The notes under the pieces were generated by a model. The model saw nothing but the letters and a program-made list of their open reading frames with translations, searched no databases and was not told the DNA's origin. Positions 9,991 through 21,423 of a DNA stretch of 64,000 bases are shown here, piece after piece. Position 1 is the first letter of the stretch. The number at the start of each line of letters is the position of its first letter. A program made the translations under genes and the position numbers. The stretch covers positions 85,297,850 to 85,361,849 of the forward strand of contig JBANSL010000006.1 in assembly GCA_037127255.1 (NCBI GenBank), written 5' to 3'. This stretch comes from Persicaria tinctoria (taxonomy: Eukaryota > Streptophyta > Magnoliopsida > Caryophyllales > Polygonaceae).

Positions 9991-12900
9991 ATGGGGAGGC
10001 AAAGATCGATTCGGAGTAAAGCGGTGCATTTGGTTTCCGACATTACCACCGTCCTCCTCAATCCCATTTCTGATAAGCCCTCTAAACCCCAACCTGCTTC
10101 TTCATCGCACTCGGTAAGTTCGATTTCAGTTGATCAGATTGCTTCTTTTTCTCTACTTTGGGAGCTTGAATTGACCCTATCCCCGTCCAATTTCCCACTC
10201 GAATCTGCTTTGGAATTGTTCAATTTCTTTGTTTTGTGGCTGTGTATTTCGATGTCAAGTAACCCTAATTGATCACAACTAGTTGATTGTTGTTTCGTCC
10301 GATTATTGTCAGGAAGACGAAACTGAATCCGAAAGAGATCAACGGAGGTCAATTTCCGAAGAGGCGGTTGCTCCTGAGGTGCCTGTAAATTGCGGACCCG
10401 ATACCTCTTCGTTCTCCGCGTTTATGTTTTCCCTGTTGTCATCTTCGGACTCCAAGGATGAGCCGGAAGCAGAAAAGCCTGAACCTGAATCCAATTCTAA
10501 ACCAGAAAATTCGGTTAAGGAGAGTAGTGGGAAGAAGGGTTTGTTTTCCAGGGGAAAGCAATCTGTTGGCAAAGCCTTTGGGTATGCTGCTAGGCTTGGT
10601 GGGTTTGGCAGGAATCAGGGATCAGAGAGGAAAGGTAAACGAGTTGGTGAGGCAAAAGAGCCCGATAAGAATGACTGTGAAGATGGCGAAGGAGATGAAT
10701 TTGAGTCCATTGAGAGGACGAAGGAGGATGAGGCACTGCAAGCAGTGCAGCTGCCTGAGATGTCAGATTCTTCATCACTTCTTTCTGATAGGATGAGGAG
10801 ATTCTTGTGCGTTTCGCTTCCAGCTATCGGTAAGGGAAGAAAATGGGTTCTTCTTTACAGGTGAGTTTAATGAACTAGATATTGGAACTGTATTCAAGTT
10901 TTTCTTTGATGATTGTATTCTATCATGGACTGTTGCAGTACATGGAGGCATGGCATATCACTTTCGACTCTCTACAGAAGAAGTGTGCTCTGTGATGGAC
11001 TTAGTTTGCTGGTATTTTGTCTTCTTTGTTACGGAGTAATAAATAGTGGTTGCTTGTTAAGATACTGGCATATGCTTGTTTTGCTCGAATAGCTCACTTG
11101 TAAACAATTAAAAATGTACCTGCTGAAATCTATCTAGGTTGTAGGGGACAGAAAAGGTGCAGTATTCGGGGGCTTGGTCGAGGCCCCACTGATGCCATCT
11201 AAGAGCCGGAAGTATCAGGTATGCTGAAGTGTATGCAACTGTTTTGCTTTGTTTACTAGTTCAGTACCCGCACCTAGTGCGGTTATTTCTAAATATTAAT
11301 ATTTTTTATATTAAAATTGTATGAAAACTATTTATAATTCAACCTTATTTTGTAACTACCATTATACATCACTAAACAATATTGAAATAAACAACACTGA
11401 TTTAATATCAACTAGTAGAATTCCCGCGCCATGGCGCGGTTTTTTAAAACTAAAATATTAATAATATATATAAATATATTATAAAATACTAATAAAAGTT
11501 AAGATAAAAAAACTTTACCATAGATGTATCTTATAATTCTGAAATGTTCTTTTTATAACTCGTCTAAAGCATAATACATAAATGCAGATATTTTAAATCA
11601 CCCAGTAATAATAATACTTTTTTAGAAATTTTGAAATCTGAATCATGCATTTAAATGTGATGTGTCACAACTAATAATTATATTCAATGTTTTGAATTAA
11701 GCTCAATAGTTAGTACATAAATGTGAGTTAAGCCTAATGGTTATATACTTATATTAGATTGAATTCAATGTTTTGAATTAAGCTCAATTGTTAGTAAATA
11801 TGTTAAGAATAAAAAAGAATGGATGATTAAAAAAATTAATGGAAAAAAAAGAGAAAAGGGGAAATAAAAAAATCAAGGAAAAAAACATAATTGGACCAAT
11901 TGATCAATATTCCTAAAACTCCTCTAAGATTGACACGTAAGCAAAGTCTTCTAAATTAAGGTTATATATAGATATATAGATATATAGACTGTTAGTAAAT
12001 ATGTTAAGAATAAAAGAGAATGGAGGATTAAAAAAATTAATGGAAAATAAGAGAAAAGGAGAAATAAAAAAATTAAGGAAAAAAACATAATTTGACCAAT
12101 TGGTCAATATTCCTAAAACTCTTCTAAGATTGACACGTAAGCAAAGTCTTCTAAATTAAGGTTATATATAGAGTTAGTACATAAATGTGAGTTAAACCTA
12201 ATGGTTATATACTTATATTAGATTGAATTCAATGTTTTGAATTAAGCCCAATTGTTAGTAAATATGTTAAGAATAAAAGAGAATGGAGGATTAAAAAAAT
12301 TAATGAAAAAAAAAGAGAAAAGGAGAAATAAAAAAATCAAGAAAAAAAACATAATTGGACCAATTGGTCAATATTCCTAAAACTCTTCTAAGATTGAGAC
12401 GTAAGCAAAGTCTTCTAACTTAAGGTTATATATAGATAGTTAGTACATAAATGTGAGTTAAGCCTAATGGTTATATACTTATATTAGATTGAATTCAATG
12501 TTTTGAATTAAGCCCAATTGTTAGTAAATATGTTAAGAATAAAAGAGAATGGAGGATTAAAAAAATTAATGAAAAAAAAAAGAGAAAAGGAGAAATAAAA
12601 AAATCAAGAAAAAAAACATAATTGGACCAATTGGTCAATATTCCTAAAACTCCTCTAAGATTGACACGTAAGGAAAGTCTTCTAAATTAAGGTTATATAT
12701 AGATATATAGATGTTTTGAATTAATTAAGCTCAATTGTTAGTAAATATGTTAAGAATAAAAGAGAATGGAGGATTAAAAAAATTAATGAAAAAAAAAGAG
12801 AAAAGGAGAAATAAAAAAATCAAGAAAAAAACATAATTGGACCAATTGATCAATATTCCTAAAACTCCTCTAAGATTGACACGTAACCAAAGTCTTCTAA

Positions 12901-15299
12901 ATTAAGGTTATATATAGATTGTTAGTAAATATGTTAAGAATAAAAGAGAATGGATGATTAAAAAAAATTAATGGAACAAAAGAGAAAAGGAGAAATAAAA
13001 AAAATCAAGGAAAAAAACATAATTGGTCAATATTTCTAAAACTCATCTAAGATTGACACGTAAGCAAAGTCTTCTAAATTAAGGTTATATATAGATATAT
13101 AGATTGTTAGTAAATATGTTAAGAATAAAAGAGAATGAAGGATTAAAAAAAATTAATGGAAAAAAGAAGAAAAAGAGAAATAAAAAAATCAAGGAAAAAA
13201 ACATAATTGATCAATATTCCTAAAACTCCTCTAATATTGACACGTAAGCAAAGTCTTCTAAATTAAGGTTATATATAGATTAAAAAATGAAAAATTGTAT
13301 TGCAACCTCAATTAAAAAAATTAAAATCTTTAATTTTTTTTTTAATTTACTCCATTGACGGGAGATATAAAAATGAAAAATAAAGAAGATCAACGCACAA
13401 GCACTTACTTGCAAGAATCGACCTAGTGAGAATATGTGAGTGAACAAATTTCCATATATTGAGGTACTTATACACAAGAATGAAAATAGGTTATAACTAA
13501 CCAAATATATTATCATATTGGAAGAAATTTGACCGAATTACCATTTTACATACATGTATCTTGTGAGATTATATATTTATTATTTATTTGGCTACATTAA
13601 CATTTTACATGAATGTGTCTTGTGAAATATATATTCTCACAAGATACATGAAAACACCCTATAGAGAACACAAATTTTAACAAATAAACTACCAACTACC
13701 TATATATACAGCCGCATAAGAAGATATTACGATCGAACAAAAACATTGCATACAAAGCAATATATCAAAATACAATTGAAAACATTAAATATGCATGAAT
13801 TAAATTAGAGTTTAAAATAAGAATGAAAGAAAAAATCATAATATTAATTTGAACCGAAAAGTATAAAGCGAAATTATGTTTTACCCTGAAGTTAGGAAAG
13901 AGAATGTATGTATGTATGTGTGTGTATAAAAATCTTGGATATGTGTCATCCATATTCTTGATTTATATTGTTCTAGAAGATTCATGATTTGGAGAATATT
14001 ATTTAGTTACTTAAATATCTATTGGTTTGAATTTGAAACATAAAAGATTTGATGGGAATACGTATAAAGATTTGATTGAGTTGGTTATGATTCTGGAGAT
14101 CTATTACTATTGAAAGAAATTTGTATAAAAAAAAATGGATTAATTAGTTTCTTAGTAAATGGTTATAAAAAAAAAATTGATTAAAAATACATTTGAAAAC
14201 TAAAAATATCTTACCATCTAAATAAAAAAAACCACTCAAAACCTAATTATTTGTTTAAAAATCCCCTTTTGATGTAGTACTGTGAAGTTTTATATGTTAA
14301 GAAACTACATTGAAAAATTCTGTAAATATCAATCCATTGACTTAAAAAAATTTCTTTAAAAATGTCTAAACATACTTAATATTTTAAAAATATTTTCAAT
14401 ATGAATGCTTAAATAATATCCCAATGACACATGTTAGAGAAGTTACTACTAAAGTGTTGGATATGATTGAAAAATGTTAGTTATATACTCCGTTAATTAA
14501 TTCAATTGAACCGATTTGTATTTACCCGTTAATTAATTCTTATCCTCAGTTTGTGCGGAAGTTTGTTATTATTGTTAACATAAATAATTATATATATATA
14601 TATTCTTGCACCAAAAAAAAAATATGTTAACAACTCTTACGGTGTTAAATGTTAACAAATCAATATTCGTCAAAATTTATCAAATATTCATCACATTCAC
14701 TCAATTATTCATCAAAGCTTTTCGACAACATTTAAGAGATTCATTTCAATTAATAATTATTGCCAATTAAAAAAAATTATCACCCAAAAAACTCAAACCC
14801 TTGCTCGTGTATCCACCTCCAATCTCGTAATTGGGATGAATATTTCTTAAATGTTGCTGAATATTGATGAATATTTGAGTGGATGAATAGTTGATTAATT
14901 TTAACAAAAGCTTTGATGAATAATTGAGTGATTGTGGTGAATATTTGATAAATTTTGCCGAATATTGATTTGTTAACATTTAACACCGTAAGAGTTGTTA
15001 GCACATAACCCAACCTATATATATGTGTGTGTATAATTGGATTTATATCTTGTTAGACTTAATTAATTATTAATTTAAAACTAAAATTCCTATTTTAAAG
15101 GAGAAGTCGCCACATAGGTTAGACGACTTCTCCTTTAGTATTATAACTAACACAGTACCCGTGCGTAACGCACGCAATTTGTAAAATATATTATATTGTC
15201 ATAATTTATTTACATTATATATTATAATATTATAATGATATGAAAATGATAAAGCCAAATAATATTGATTTATAAAGACAATAATGCTTATATTATTTC

Positions 15300-15373
<74 letters not shown>

Positions 15374-18300
15374 TATAGCAAAATGCCAATATCTCACATT
15401 CTAGATAAACACATTTGCATGCACTAATGTAGAGAATGTTTTAAATTTTTTGTTTCACCTTCTAATTTCTATGTAATTAACTTGATTGGTTACTTTCAAC
15501 ATTAAACAAATATTTGTTGTCGTAATAAGCCGAAAGATAGAACCAAATGCTTTGTTAGGTGGACTACACATTCGAAAAATGCTAGGTGAGCCCAATATAT
15601 ATATTTGGATTAATGTACTAATAGTTTTACCGGATGGATATTTTATACAATTATGTTAAGCTTAAAATACTACTTAATTTGAATCAAAATTGGTTCTAAG
15701 TTTTGTATGCATTATTGTTTATAGAAAATCACTTAAAACACTATTTATTCAGAATTAAAAAATATATATTTTATACAAAAAAAATGTATAAAGGAATAGA
15801 TCGAACTCATTAATAGAAATAAAAGTCTTGCTAGATAAACAATGATGTGTGAAAATACATCATCAACAAATTCATCATAATTACTTCATATATAAAAATC
15901 TTCAAGGAACCATAAACTAAAATGCAATGCAGTTGTACGCGAGATCGATGGCTATGGATTAGGATTATGGCTTGAGTAGGTTGGGGCTAAGTCATTTTTT
16001 TAGGGTCTTCGAGAGTGTAGTAGGCAGACATGCATGACTGAGATTTTGGATGCAAATGCCATCATTTGAGGTTCGAGAGCTTCTATAGATAAATAGAAAA
16101 GGAAAATAGTTGTGGAGCCTAATTGCCTTTCTTTGATGTCGAAGTTGGATATGCACACCATTTGAATGCAATGTCGTTGATGTTTGAAGAGCTTAGAGCG
16201 GTGGCGAGGTCTTTCTTGGTGTGTACATGAGAGCATGTTAGTAGCTAGGAGTAGTGCCTATTACAAATTTCAAAGGTAAATCATTCGCTCACCATAAGTA
16301 ACATAAAAATTGAAATCAAATTCAAAATACAATTACCAATAAGAAAAAAGCAATAGAAAACATATTACGTACATTTTCCATATATTTATATATAAGAAGA
16401 TATAGCTCTATTTCAACCTAGGAAATGATCGACTACAATGTTGGATCGGTATATGCATCAAGACTAGTTAGTGCGGCAATTGATGTGCATCAAGAAGCAA
16501 GATTTCATCGATGGATAACTTGTTGTCATCGCTCAAAAACAAATCTAACTTAGCGCTTGAAAAATGGTCGACTAAAATGCTGGATATCCCCGTTTGTTAA
16601 GCACTTTGTTTTCGAAGCGCGCCTTCGTCTCGAACACGTCGGGCTTCCTCCAATTCAACATGGGCAATGAACTTCTAAATTTAATTTCTAGTGTTTGAAA
16701 TATACTTTGGCTCGGCATATGCATGAAGATTGATCACTATGGCAAAGCAATGGCTATTTGATGTAATTTGGGGGGTTGAGATCTAATTCAATGTTGAAAT
16801 ACGCGGTTGATGATCGACAAAGGTGCAAGATGGAATTCCTCACTATTGGATCTCAATGAGATTATTTTTAGTAATTCATATGAATTATTCAAGTAATTGA
16901 TTTGGTTTTAATAATTATTATATTTGATTCATTGTATATTGAAATTAAAGATGAAATTGTATAAATTATAGACCAATTGAATGGTTAAGGGATACTAATG
17001 CTATCTCTTGAAACTATGAGGAATGATTTGATTAAAGTATATTTGATTCATATGAATTATTCAAACACCGTAAGGCATATTTTAAAATTAATCTTTTTGA
17101 AAATTAATTTTATGATAAATTTGTTAAATCAATTTAATAATTAATTGGAATTATTTAAATTAATAATTGATTAATTTGAATTAATTATTTAGGTGGTTTC
17201 ATGTTTATCTTTAAAAATAAGGTGGGGCCACATTGAATAAAAATCCACCACATAAGCCTCATCTAAGGATAATCCGTCATGTGTCGTCCTTTAACATGTG
17301 ATTTAGTATTATATATACTAGTTCATTACCCGTGCCTTGCACGGCTTATTAATTAATAAATAAATTAAAATATAATAAAAATCCATTAGAATATTTTTAT
17401 CCGCAAAATAAATATGAATATATATATATAGGTCGATGAAATTTATACTTAAAAATCAAATTCACTCAATTCAATTTGCATCAAACTTAATCTCACCTGA
17501 CTTAAACAATAATTATAGTTCACATCAATCTATAATGAATTGATTCAAAGTGAAATAATTCAAACTAAAATTGATCCAGTTCATTTTTATTTTTTATTTT
17601 TTTTACAGTAATTGATCCAGTTCACTTAAGATCATCTCTGGTTAGGTCGACAACCATAAAAAATAGGTCTAAATTTTTTAGAGTTAAAGTTTCATAATTG
17701 AAATTGTCATCTCTAACCAAGTTGACAACCATCAATCAATTATATATTGCATGCTCACTAATTAAAATTTAAAAATTAATCATATGAAAAATCAAGAAAG
17801 ACACGTATTAAGTTAATGCTCCCTTCATCTCAAAATAAATACATGTCATTTGACTTTATTGACCGTATTTTAAGGAGTTAAAAACTCTATAAATACTAAA
17901 AAAATTTAATTTAAAAAAATAATATTATAGTTATTATTAATAAGTATAAAACTATTTTAAAAAATGAATAAAAAAAACTTGATATTTTATAGAGTTTTTA
18001 GCTCTTTTAAAATATTAAATAAAGTCAAGCGACCTATATTTTGACACAGAGAGTGTAAAAAGTATTTCATTTAGTGATTAATGTGTCTAAAAGATATATG
18101 AAGAAAAATGCAATATTTATAAAATTACATAATCTCTCATTCTTGCAATGAAATAACATTTTGAAAGTATGCATAAAACTTGTTTCTTACAGTAGCATAA
18201 GTGCATAACACGTCCATTGAATAACCAAAATTAAAATTGAAGATTGATATCACAGTGAACTTGTCGAAATGAAAAATCAACAAATATTTTTTTTATCCGT

Positions 18301-19495
18301 AGAAGATTTTTTCCCCTTAAACAACAAATTAGTTTAAATTCATTATTAATGAAATTAAATTGATTTCAAATTTTAACGACATGATACTTTGCTCTCTTCA
18401 ATTATTACATTTTTCATTTCTATCACAATCTTATGTGCAATAATGAACCTGGATCTTACGTTCATAAATAGAAAAATAAAATAAAACGTAAATCAAATTT
18501 GAGGAAAAAAAATTAAACATCAAGATTAAGTACAAAACAATATTTTATAATAAACAGATTGTTAGACTAAAAATTGATTTATACTTTTCTCAAACTTATG
18601 ATTATAGTTCGATGTAAAATATTTACATTTAAAGAAACTTATGATTATAGTTAGATGTAAAATATTTAATTTTAAAGATATACTTGAATTGATTAACTTA
18701 TGGCATAATTGATTAAATAATTTTAATTAATGGTTATTAATCATGATATATCTAATACGGTATAAATTATATTAAAATTGATTAATCATTTTTCGTTAGA
18801 TTAAAATATCATATAATAAATACAAATATTATTCTTCTAAGAGAAAAAAAATGAGAGTTTTTTGCGTATTTATTATCTAGCTAGAGCAGCATATGATTGA
18901 CTACATATATTTTTTTTTAAAAAGGATATAACCAATTCTTTCCAAAAATATATAATCGATTAAATTTTTTTTTCTATAAAATGGAAATTAAGTAATACTC
19001 CCTCCGTTAATTAAAACTTGACGTTTTACTATTCACGCACGCATTTTTAGGTGTTAAAAACTATATAAAATATTAACTTTTTTAACAATTTTTTTAAATA
19101 ATATCATACTTATTACTATTAAGTATGAATTTATAAAAACAAATGTAAAAAAAAGTTAATATTTTATATAGTTTTTATCGTTCTAAAAAAGCGTGCATGA
19201 ATAGTAAACGACAAGTTTTAATTAACAGAGGGAGTATATATCATACACATATCTAATTTTCAAAATTTGTATTTTAAATATATTAAAGAAAAATAAATAA
19301 ATGGTTAAATATGTTACATCATATTTCAATGGTTAGTGCTACGATGCTAATAAATAATAATAGTAAATTGATAGATTAATATTTTGAGGATATTAACACA
19401 TGCAAGCGGTAAAATAATTCAAATGAAGAAAATCAAAAGTTTGAAATATATGTAATGTTATTATTATGGAAATTAAATTATAATATATAAGAACA

Positions 19496-19529
<34 letters not shown>

Positions 19530-19954
19530 GGTCATTTTTAATAAATGATAAGGTAGTTTTTTAATTGACCATTGCTAATTTTTTTAATAAAATATTATTA
19601 CTACCAATTTGATAGATAGATTCTGCATATAATTTAATACTTAGCAAATGTAAAATAAAATTAAATTATTGAGTAGAATCATACTGATAAAACCAATAAA
19701 TATAATTATTTAAGGAAAAATATATGCAATACTTAAATATAGAAGGCTAATCTCATGACAAAATCTTTTTTTTTGTGGGAATACGTACATGTAAGTGGAT
19801 AGAATCATAAAATGTTATATGATTAAATAATATGTAAAAATAGATGGCACATAATTTACACATGGCAGAAAAATAGTGGATAAAAAATGAGCGGGAAAAA
19901 AATCAACCAGAGGCCGCCACGTGTCCTAAACAGCCATTACTTTAGTATTGTTTA

Positions 19955-20016
<62 letters not shown>

Positions 20017-20922
20017 ATGTGTACTACATTTTCTTTACTCTTGAGCAGGGGACAAATGGAACATTTCTCTTCACTAACATGTCTGGCCGACCTCGTGTAT
20101 ATCATCCTACGGGTAAATGATATATGCAATGCCACTTTTTTTTGTTCTAATCATAACCTTGAAGTTAACTGATGATGCTTAATAGTGACATCCTCAGCTT
20201 ATCTATTTTTTTGTTCTTATTTCATGAACGGATTTTCTATCGTATGCCCCAAAAAGTCAAGAACACAGGATAAGAGGCCAAATTGGGAAATATTTCCCTT
20301 GCACCCGATTTTAGCCATTTTTAATTTAGATTATGGGTTTACCCATTTCCTTTTAGGTTTTCTTTCTCAATAAAGCATTTTTATTTTATGCCTTAGGCAC
20401 ACAATAGACAAACCGTTTCATGAAATCTTCATAAATTAATGTGACGTTGCTATGTTCTGTCAGGTGCAAACCGATACTACACTTTGTGTTCTCCGGACTT
20501 TCTTGCTTTGGGTGGTGGCAATCACTTCGCGCTTTATTTAGACAGTGACCTGTAAGATTCCGATCTTTCCACTTAACTTACACACATCAAAATACGTAAT
20601 GGTGCTTCAGAGTATTATTCAAACAAGGCTCATCAACTACAGTTTCATTTATCTATTTTATCATTGTTTCAGTTTGAATGGATCAAGTGCTGCTTCAGAA
20701 ACATATGGAAACTCCTGCCTTGCATGTTCTCAGGATTTTGTAGTCAAGGAAGTCGAGGTGCTCTATCTTGCAATGCGATCATCATTCATAAAAATCATAA
20801 AAGTTGCCAACTTCACCCCATTTCTCTCTTTGCAGCTTTGGGGATTTGTATACGCTTCAAAGTACGAGGAAACACTCGCTCGTTGCAGAGCAGAGGCTCC
20901 TCCAGGGATATGTAGATGGTGA
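9991..20922 (+). CDS. TLDc (TLD/OXR-type) domain protein, 8 exons, 382 aa
   Basis: Exons: 9991-10113, 10313-10860, 10939-11011, 11138-11218, 20049-20112, 20464-20551, 20673-20757, 20836-20922. All introns are GT-AG and every phase joins, giving 1149 nt. Residues 1-190 are a Ser/Glu/Lys-rich, low-complexity region with basic stretches (GSERKGKRVG). The TLDc domain covers about 195-382: KWVLLYRSTWRHGISLSTLYRR, VVGDRKGAVFGGLVEAPL, NGTFLFTNMSGRPRVYHPTG, GGGNHFALYLDSDL, and the closing ELWGFVYA. TLDc proteins are linked to oxidative-stress resistance and, in animals, to V-ATPase regulation. Plant homologues have been called OXR or nucleolar TLD proteins. No EF hand is present. The start follows AAAA and opens a conserved-looking MGRQRSIRSKAVHLVSD. 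The oddity is the 8.8-kb fourth intron inside the domain. Confidence 0.9.
11256..11411 (-). mobile_element. Helitron-like 3' terminus (minus orientation)
   Basis: On the minus strand the sequence ends with the hairpin CCGCACTAGGTGCGG, about 12 further bases, then CTAG followed by T. This is the classic Helitron 3' end (hairpin plus CTRR, inserted before T). The body runs to the right and is interrupted by the next Helitron at 11412. Its 5' end is not certain and may be near 15143. Confidence 0.5.
11412..13279 (-). mobile_element. Non-autonomous Helitron-like element with amplified 5' end
   Basis: The minus-strand 3' end is the hairpin CCGCGCCATGGCGCGG (11424-11439), then GAATTCTA and CTAG|T. 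The minus-strand 5' end is TCTATATATAACC at 13279, after an A target base, as expected for the A|TC...CTRR|T insertion rule. There is no Rep/helicase coding sequence. About 1.6 kb of its length is a tandem array of its own 5' terminus. Confidence 0.6.
11706..13280 (-). repeat. Seven tandem copies of a Helitron 5' terminus (about 175-285 bp each)
   Basis: Units end at about 11990, 12172, 12438, 12711, 12920, 13105 and 13280. Each ends (plus strand) with GACACGTAAGCAAAGTCTTC, then AAATTAAGGTTATATATAGA. Each contains TTAGTAAATATGTTAAG and a purine-rich middle. Three units are longer, carrying an extra ~85-bp segment starting GTTAGTACATAAATGTGAG. The copies are very similar, so the amplification is recent relative to the rest of the intron. 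Confidence 0.85.
13281..14625. other. AT-rich intron sequence without recognised features
   Basis: I find no gene, terminal repeat or obvious element in this stretch. It is strongly AT-rich with A and T runs, and a small TATG/TGTG repeat occurs near 13905-13925. Confidence 0.5.
14628..15005. mobile_element. Foldback / long-TIR MITE-like element
   Basis: The left arm, from GTTAACAACTCTTACGGTGT at about 14628 to about 14722, recurs as an inverted copy ending near 15003. The arms are close to 95 bp and nearly identical. The outermost right end reads GGGTTATGTGCTAACAAC on the minus strand, resembling Mutator-type MITE ends. No transposase is encoded and the target duplication is unclear. Confidence 0.65.
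15097..15136. repeat. Perfect 13-bp inverted repeat (hairpin) at a Helitron junction
   Basis: AAAGGAGAAGTCG at 15097-15109 is matched by CGACTTCTCCTTT at 15124-15136 with a 14-base loop. It lies just inside what looks like a Helitron 5' end and directly before the 3' end of the next one. Confidence 0.8.
15305..15369. repeat. (TA)n microsatellite
   Basis: This is an uninterrupted TA dinucleotide run of about 65 bases. Confidence 0.95.
15950..16860. other. Higher-complexity island inside a Helitron-like element, possibly captured DNA
   Basis: Base composition is less AT-rich than the surroundings. A minus-strand open frame of 78 codons (16236 to 16000) has no family match that I recognise. 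A degenerate internal duplication is present: AATGATCGACTACAATG near 16424 and AATGGTCGACTAAAATG near 16563, each followed at a distance by GCATATGCAT-like sequence. Helitrons often capture gene pieces, but I cannot identify a source gene. Confidence 0.35.
17816..18057. mobile_element. Stowaway-type MITE (Tc1/Mariner-like)
   Basis: The left end, GCTCCCTTCATCTCAAAATA, and the right end, TTTTGACACAGAGAGTGTA, are imperfect inverted repeats of the CTCCCT(C)CGTC type. Inner inverted sequences such as TTAAGGAGTTAAAAACTC and its partner near 17985-18010 extend the pairing. Length is about 240 bp. Confidence 0.7.
18996..19236. mobile_element. Stowaway-type MITE with TA target duplication
   Basis: TA-CTCCCTCCGTTAATTAAAAC at the left is mirrored by GTTTTAATTAACAGAGGGAG-TA at the right. 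Length is about 240 bp, and the interior folds back over most of its length. It is better preserved than the copy at 17816. Confidence 0.85.
19499..19529. repeat. (TAA)n microsatellite
   Basis: About ten AAT/TAA units occur in a row. Confidence 0.95.
19958..20011. repeat. (TA)n microsatellite near the intron 4 acceptor
   Basis: A pure TA run of about 54 bases begins at the proposed Helitron end and stops 37 bases before the splice acceptor of TLDc exon 5. Confidence 0.95.
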
Positions 20923-21423
20923 ACGAAGTTGCAGTTACTTGGGTTTCATTGTTCAGCAAATCCTTGTACATATAAGTATAACCAAGTGAATGTGTGGCCC
21001 AACTGTTTAAGTTCAATATAGATCATTTGCATTCTGTAGCTATGTAATGTACGGAGTGAATGAGGGTTTTTCCGTGGAAGGTTTTCCCAGTAATCTATCG
21101 GTTATGGTGCTGTTTCCATACCTCTTGTTCTGTCAAAAGCATTCACTGGACCGATGAAGCAATTGAAAGAAGCAAACTGTTTACTAAACGGCAAATGGAA
21201 AATCAGTTACCCTTATTCTCTAACTTAGCCAAGCAACCTTGAAAAGAGTTCTAACAGAAGCATAAATCACAACCTTAACCTATGAAACAGTCCTTACAAC
21301 ATGCGATCTGACTACACAGAAACTGCATGCGGGGGGAATATGAATTCGCCAACGCCATGATCAGATGCATGCATGGGCAAATGTGATTAGGTTTTTACAA
21401 TGTCATGATCAAAGCACTTCAGT
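20923..21423. terminator. Convergent 3' UTR region of the TLDc and asparagine synthetase genes
   Basis: The two stop codons face each other 501 bp apart, so both 3' UTRs and polyadenylation regions must lie or overlap here. I see no canonical AATAAA in an obvious place on the plus strand. The sequence is single-copy in appearance, with no transposon. Confidence 0.6.

Larger units (their letters stand above)
15147..17317 (-). mobile_element. Helitron-like element, second in the head-to-tail series
   Basis: The minus-strand 3' end has the hairpin CGTGCGTTACGCACG followed by GGTACTGTG and TTAG|T (CTRR with one change). The presumed 5' end near 17317 (minus strand TATATATAATACTAAATC) abuts the 3' end of the next element. 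It contains a long TA run and a higher-complexity island at about 15950-16860. No Rep/helicase frame is seen. Confidence 0.5.
17318..19957 (-). mobile_element. Helitron-like element, third in the head-to-tail series
   Basis: The minus-strand 3' end is the hairpin CCGTGCAAGGCACGG (17330-17344), GTAATGAA, then CTAG|T. The proposed 5' end is at 19957 (minus strand TCCTAAACAATACTAAAG after A). It carries the two Stowaway-type MITEs. No coding capacity is seen. Confidence 0.55.
11219..20048 (+). other. 8.8-kb intron 4 of the TLDc gene, full of transposons
   Basis: The donor is CAG|GTATGC at 11219 and the acceptor is TTGAGCAG ending at 20048. The other six introns are 77-351 bp. Nearly all of this one is transposon-like: Helitron-type termini, a tandem array, two MITEs, a foldback element and long TA runs. 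It separates the VVGDRKGAVFGGL exon from the NGTFLFTNM exon, so the whole intron must be removed to make the TLDc domain. Confidence 0.85.

Noticed and set aside
16000..16236. A minus-strand gene of 78 codons in the TLDc intron
   Set aside because: No recognisable family, no splice partners and no promoter. It is kept only as part of a possible captured island.
11219..20048. Split of the TLDc locus into two separate genes because of the long intron
   Set aside because: Exon 4 ends and exon 5 begins in the same phase, and the joined protein gives the standard TLDc order, so one gene is the simpler reading.
19926..20172. Open frames on both strands with YIYIYI runs
   Set aside because: They are translations of the (TA)n microsatellite next to TLDc exon 5.
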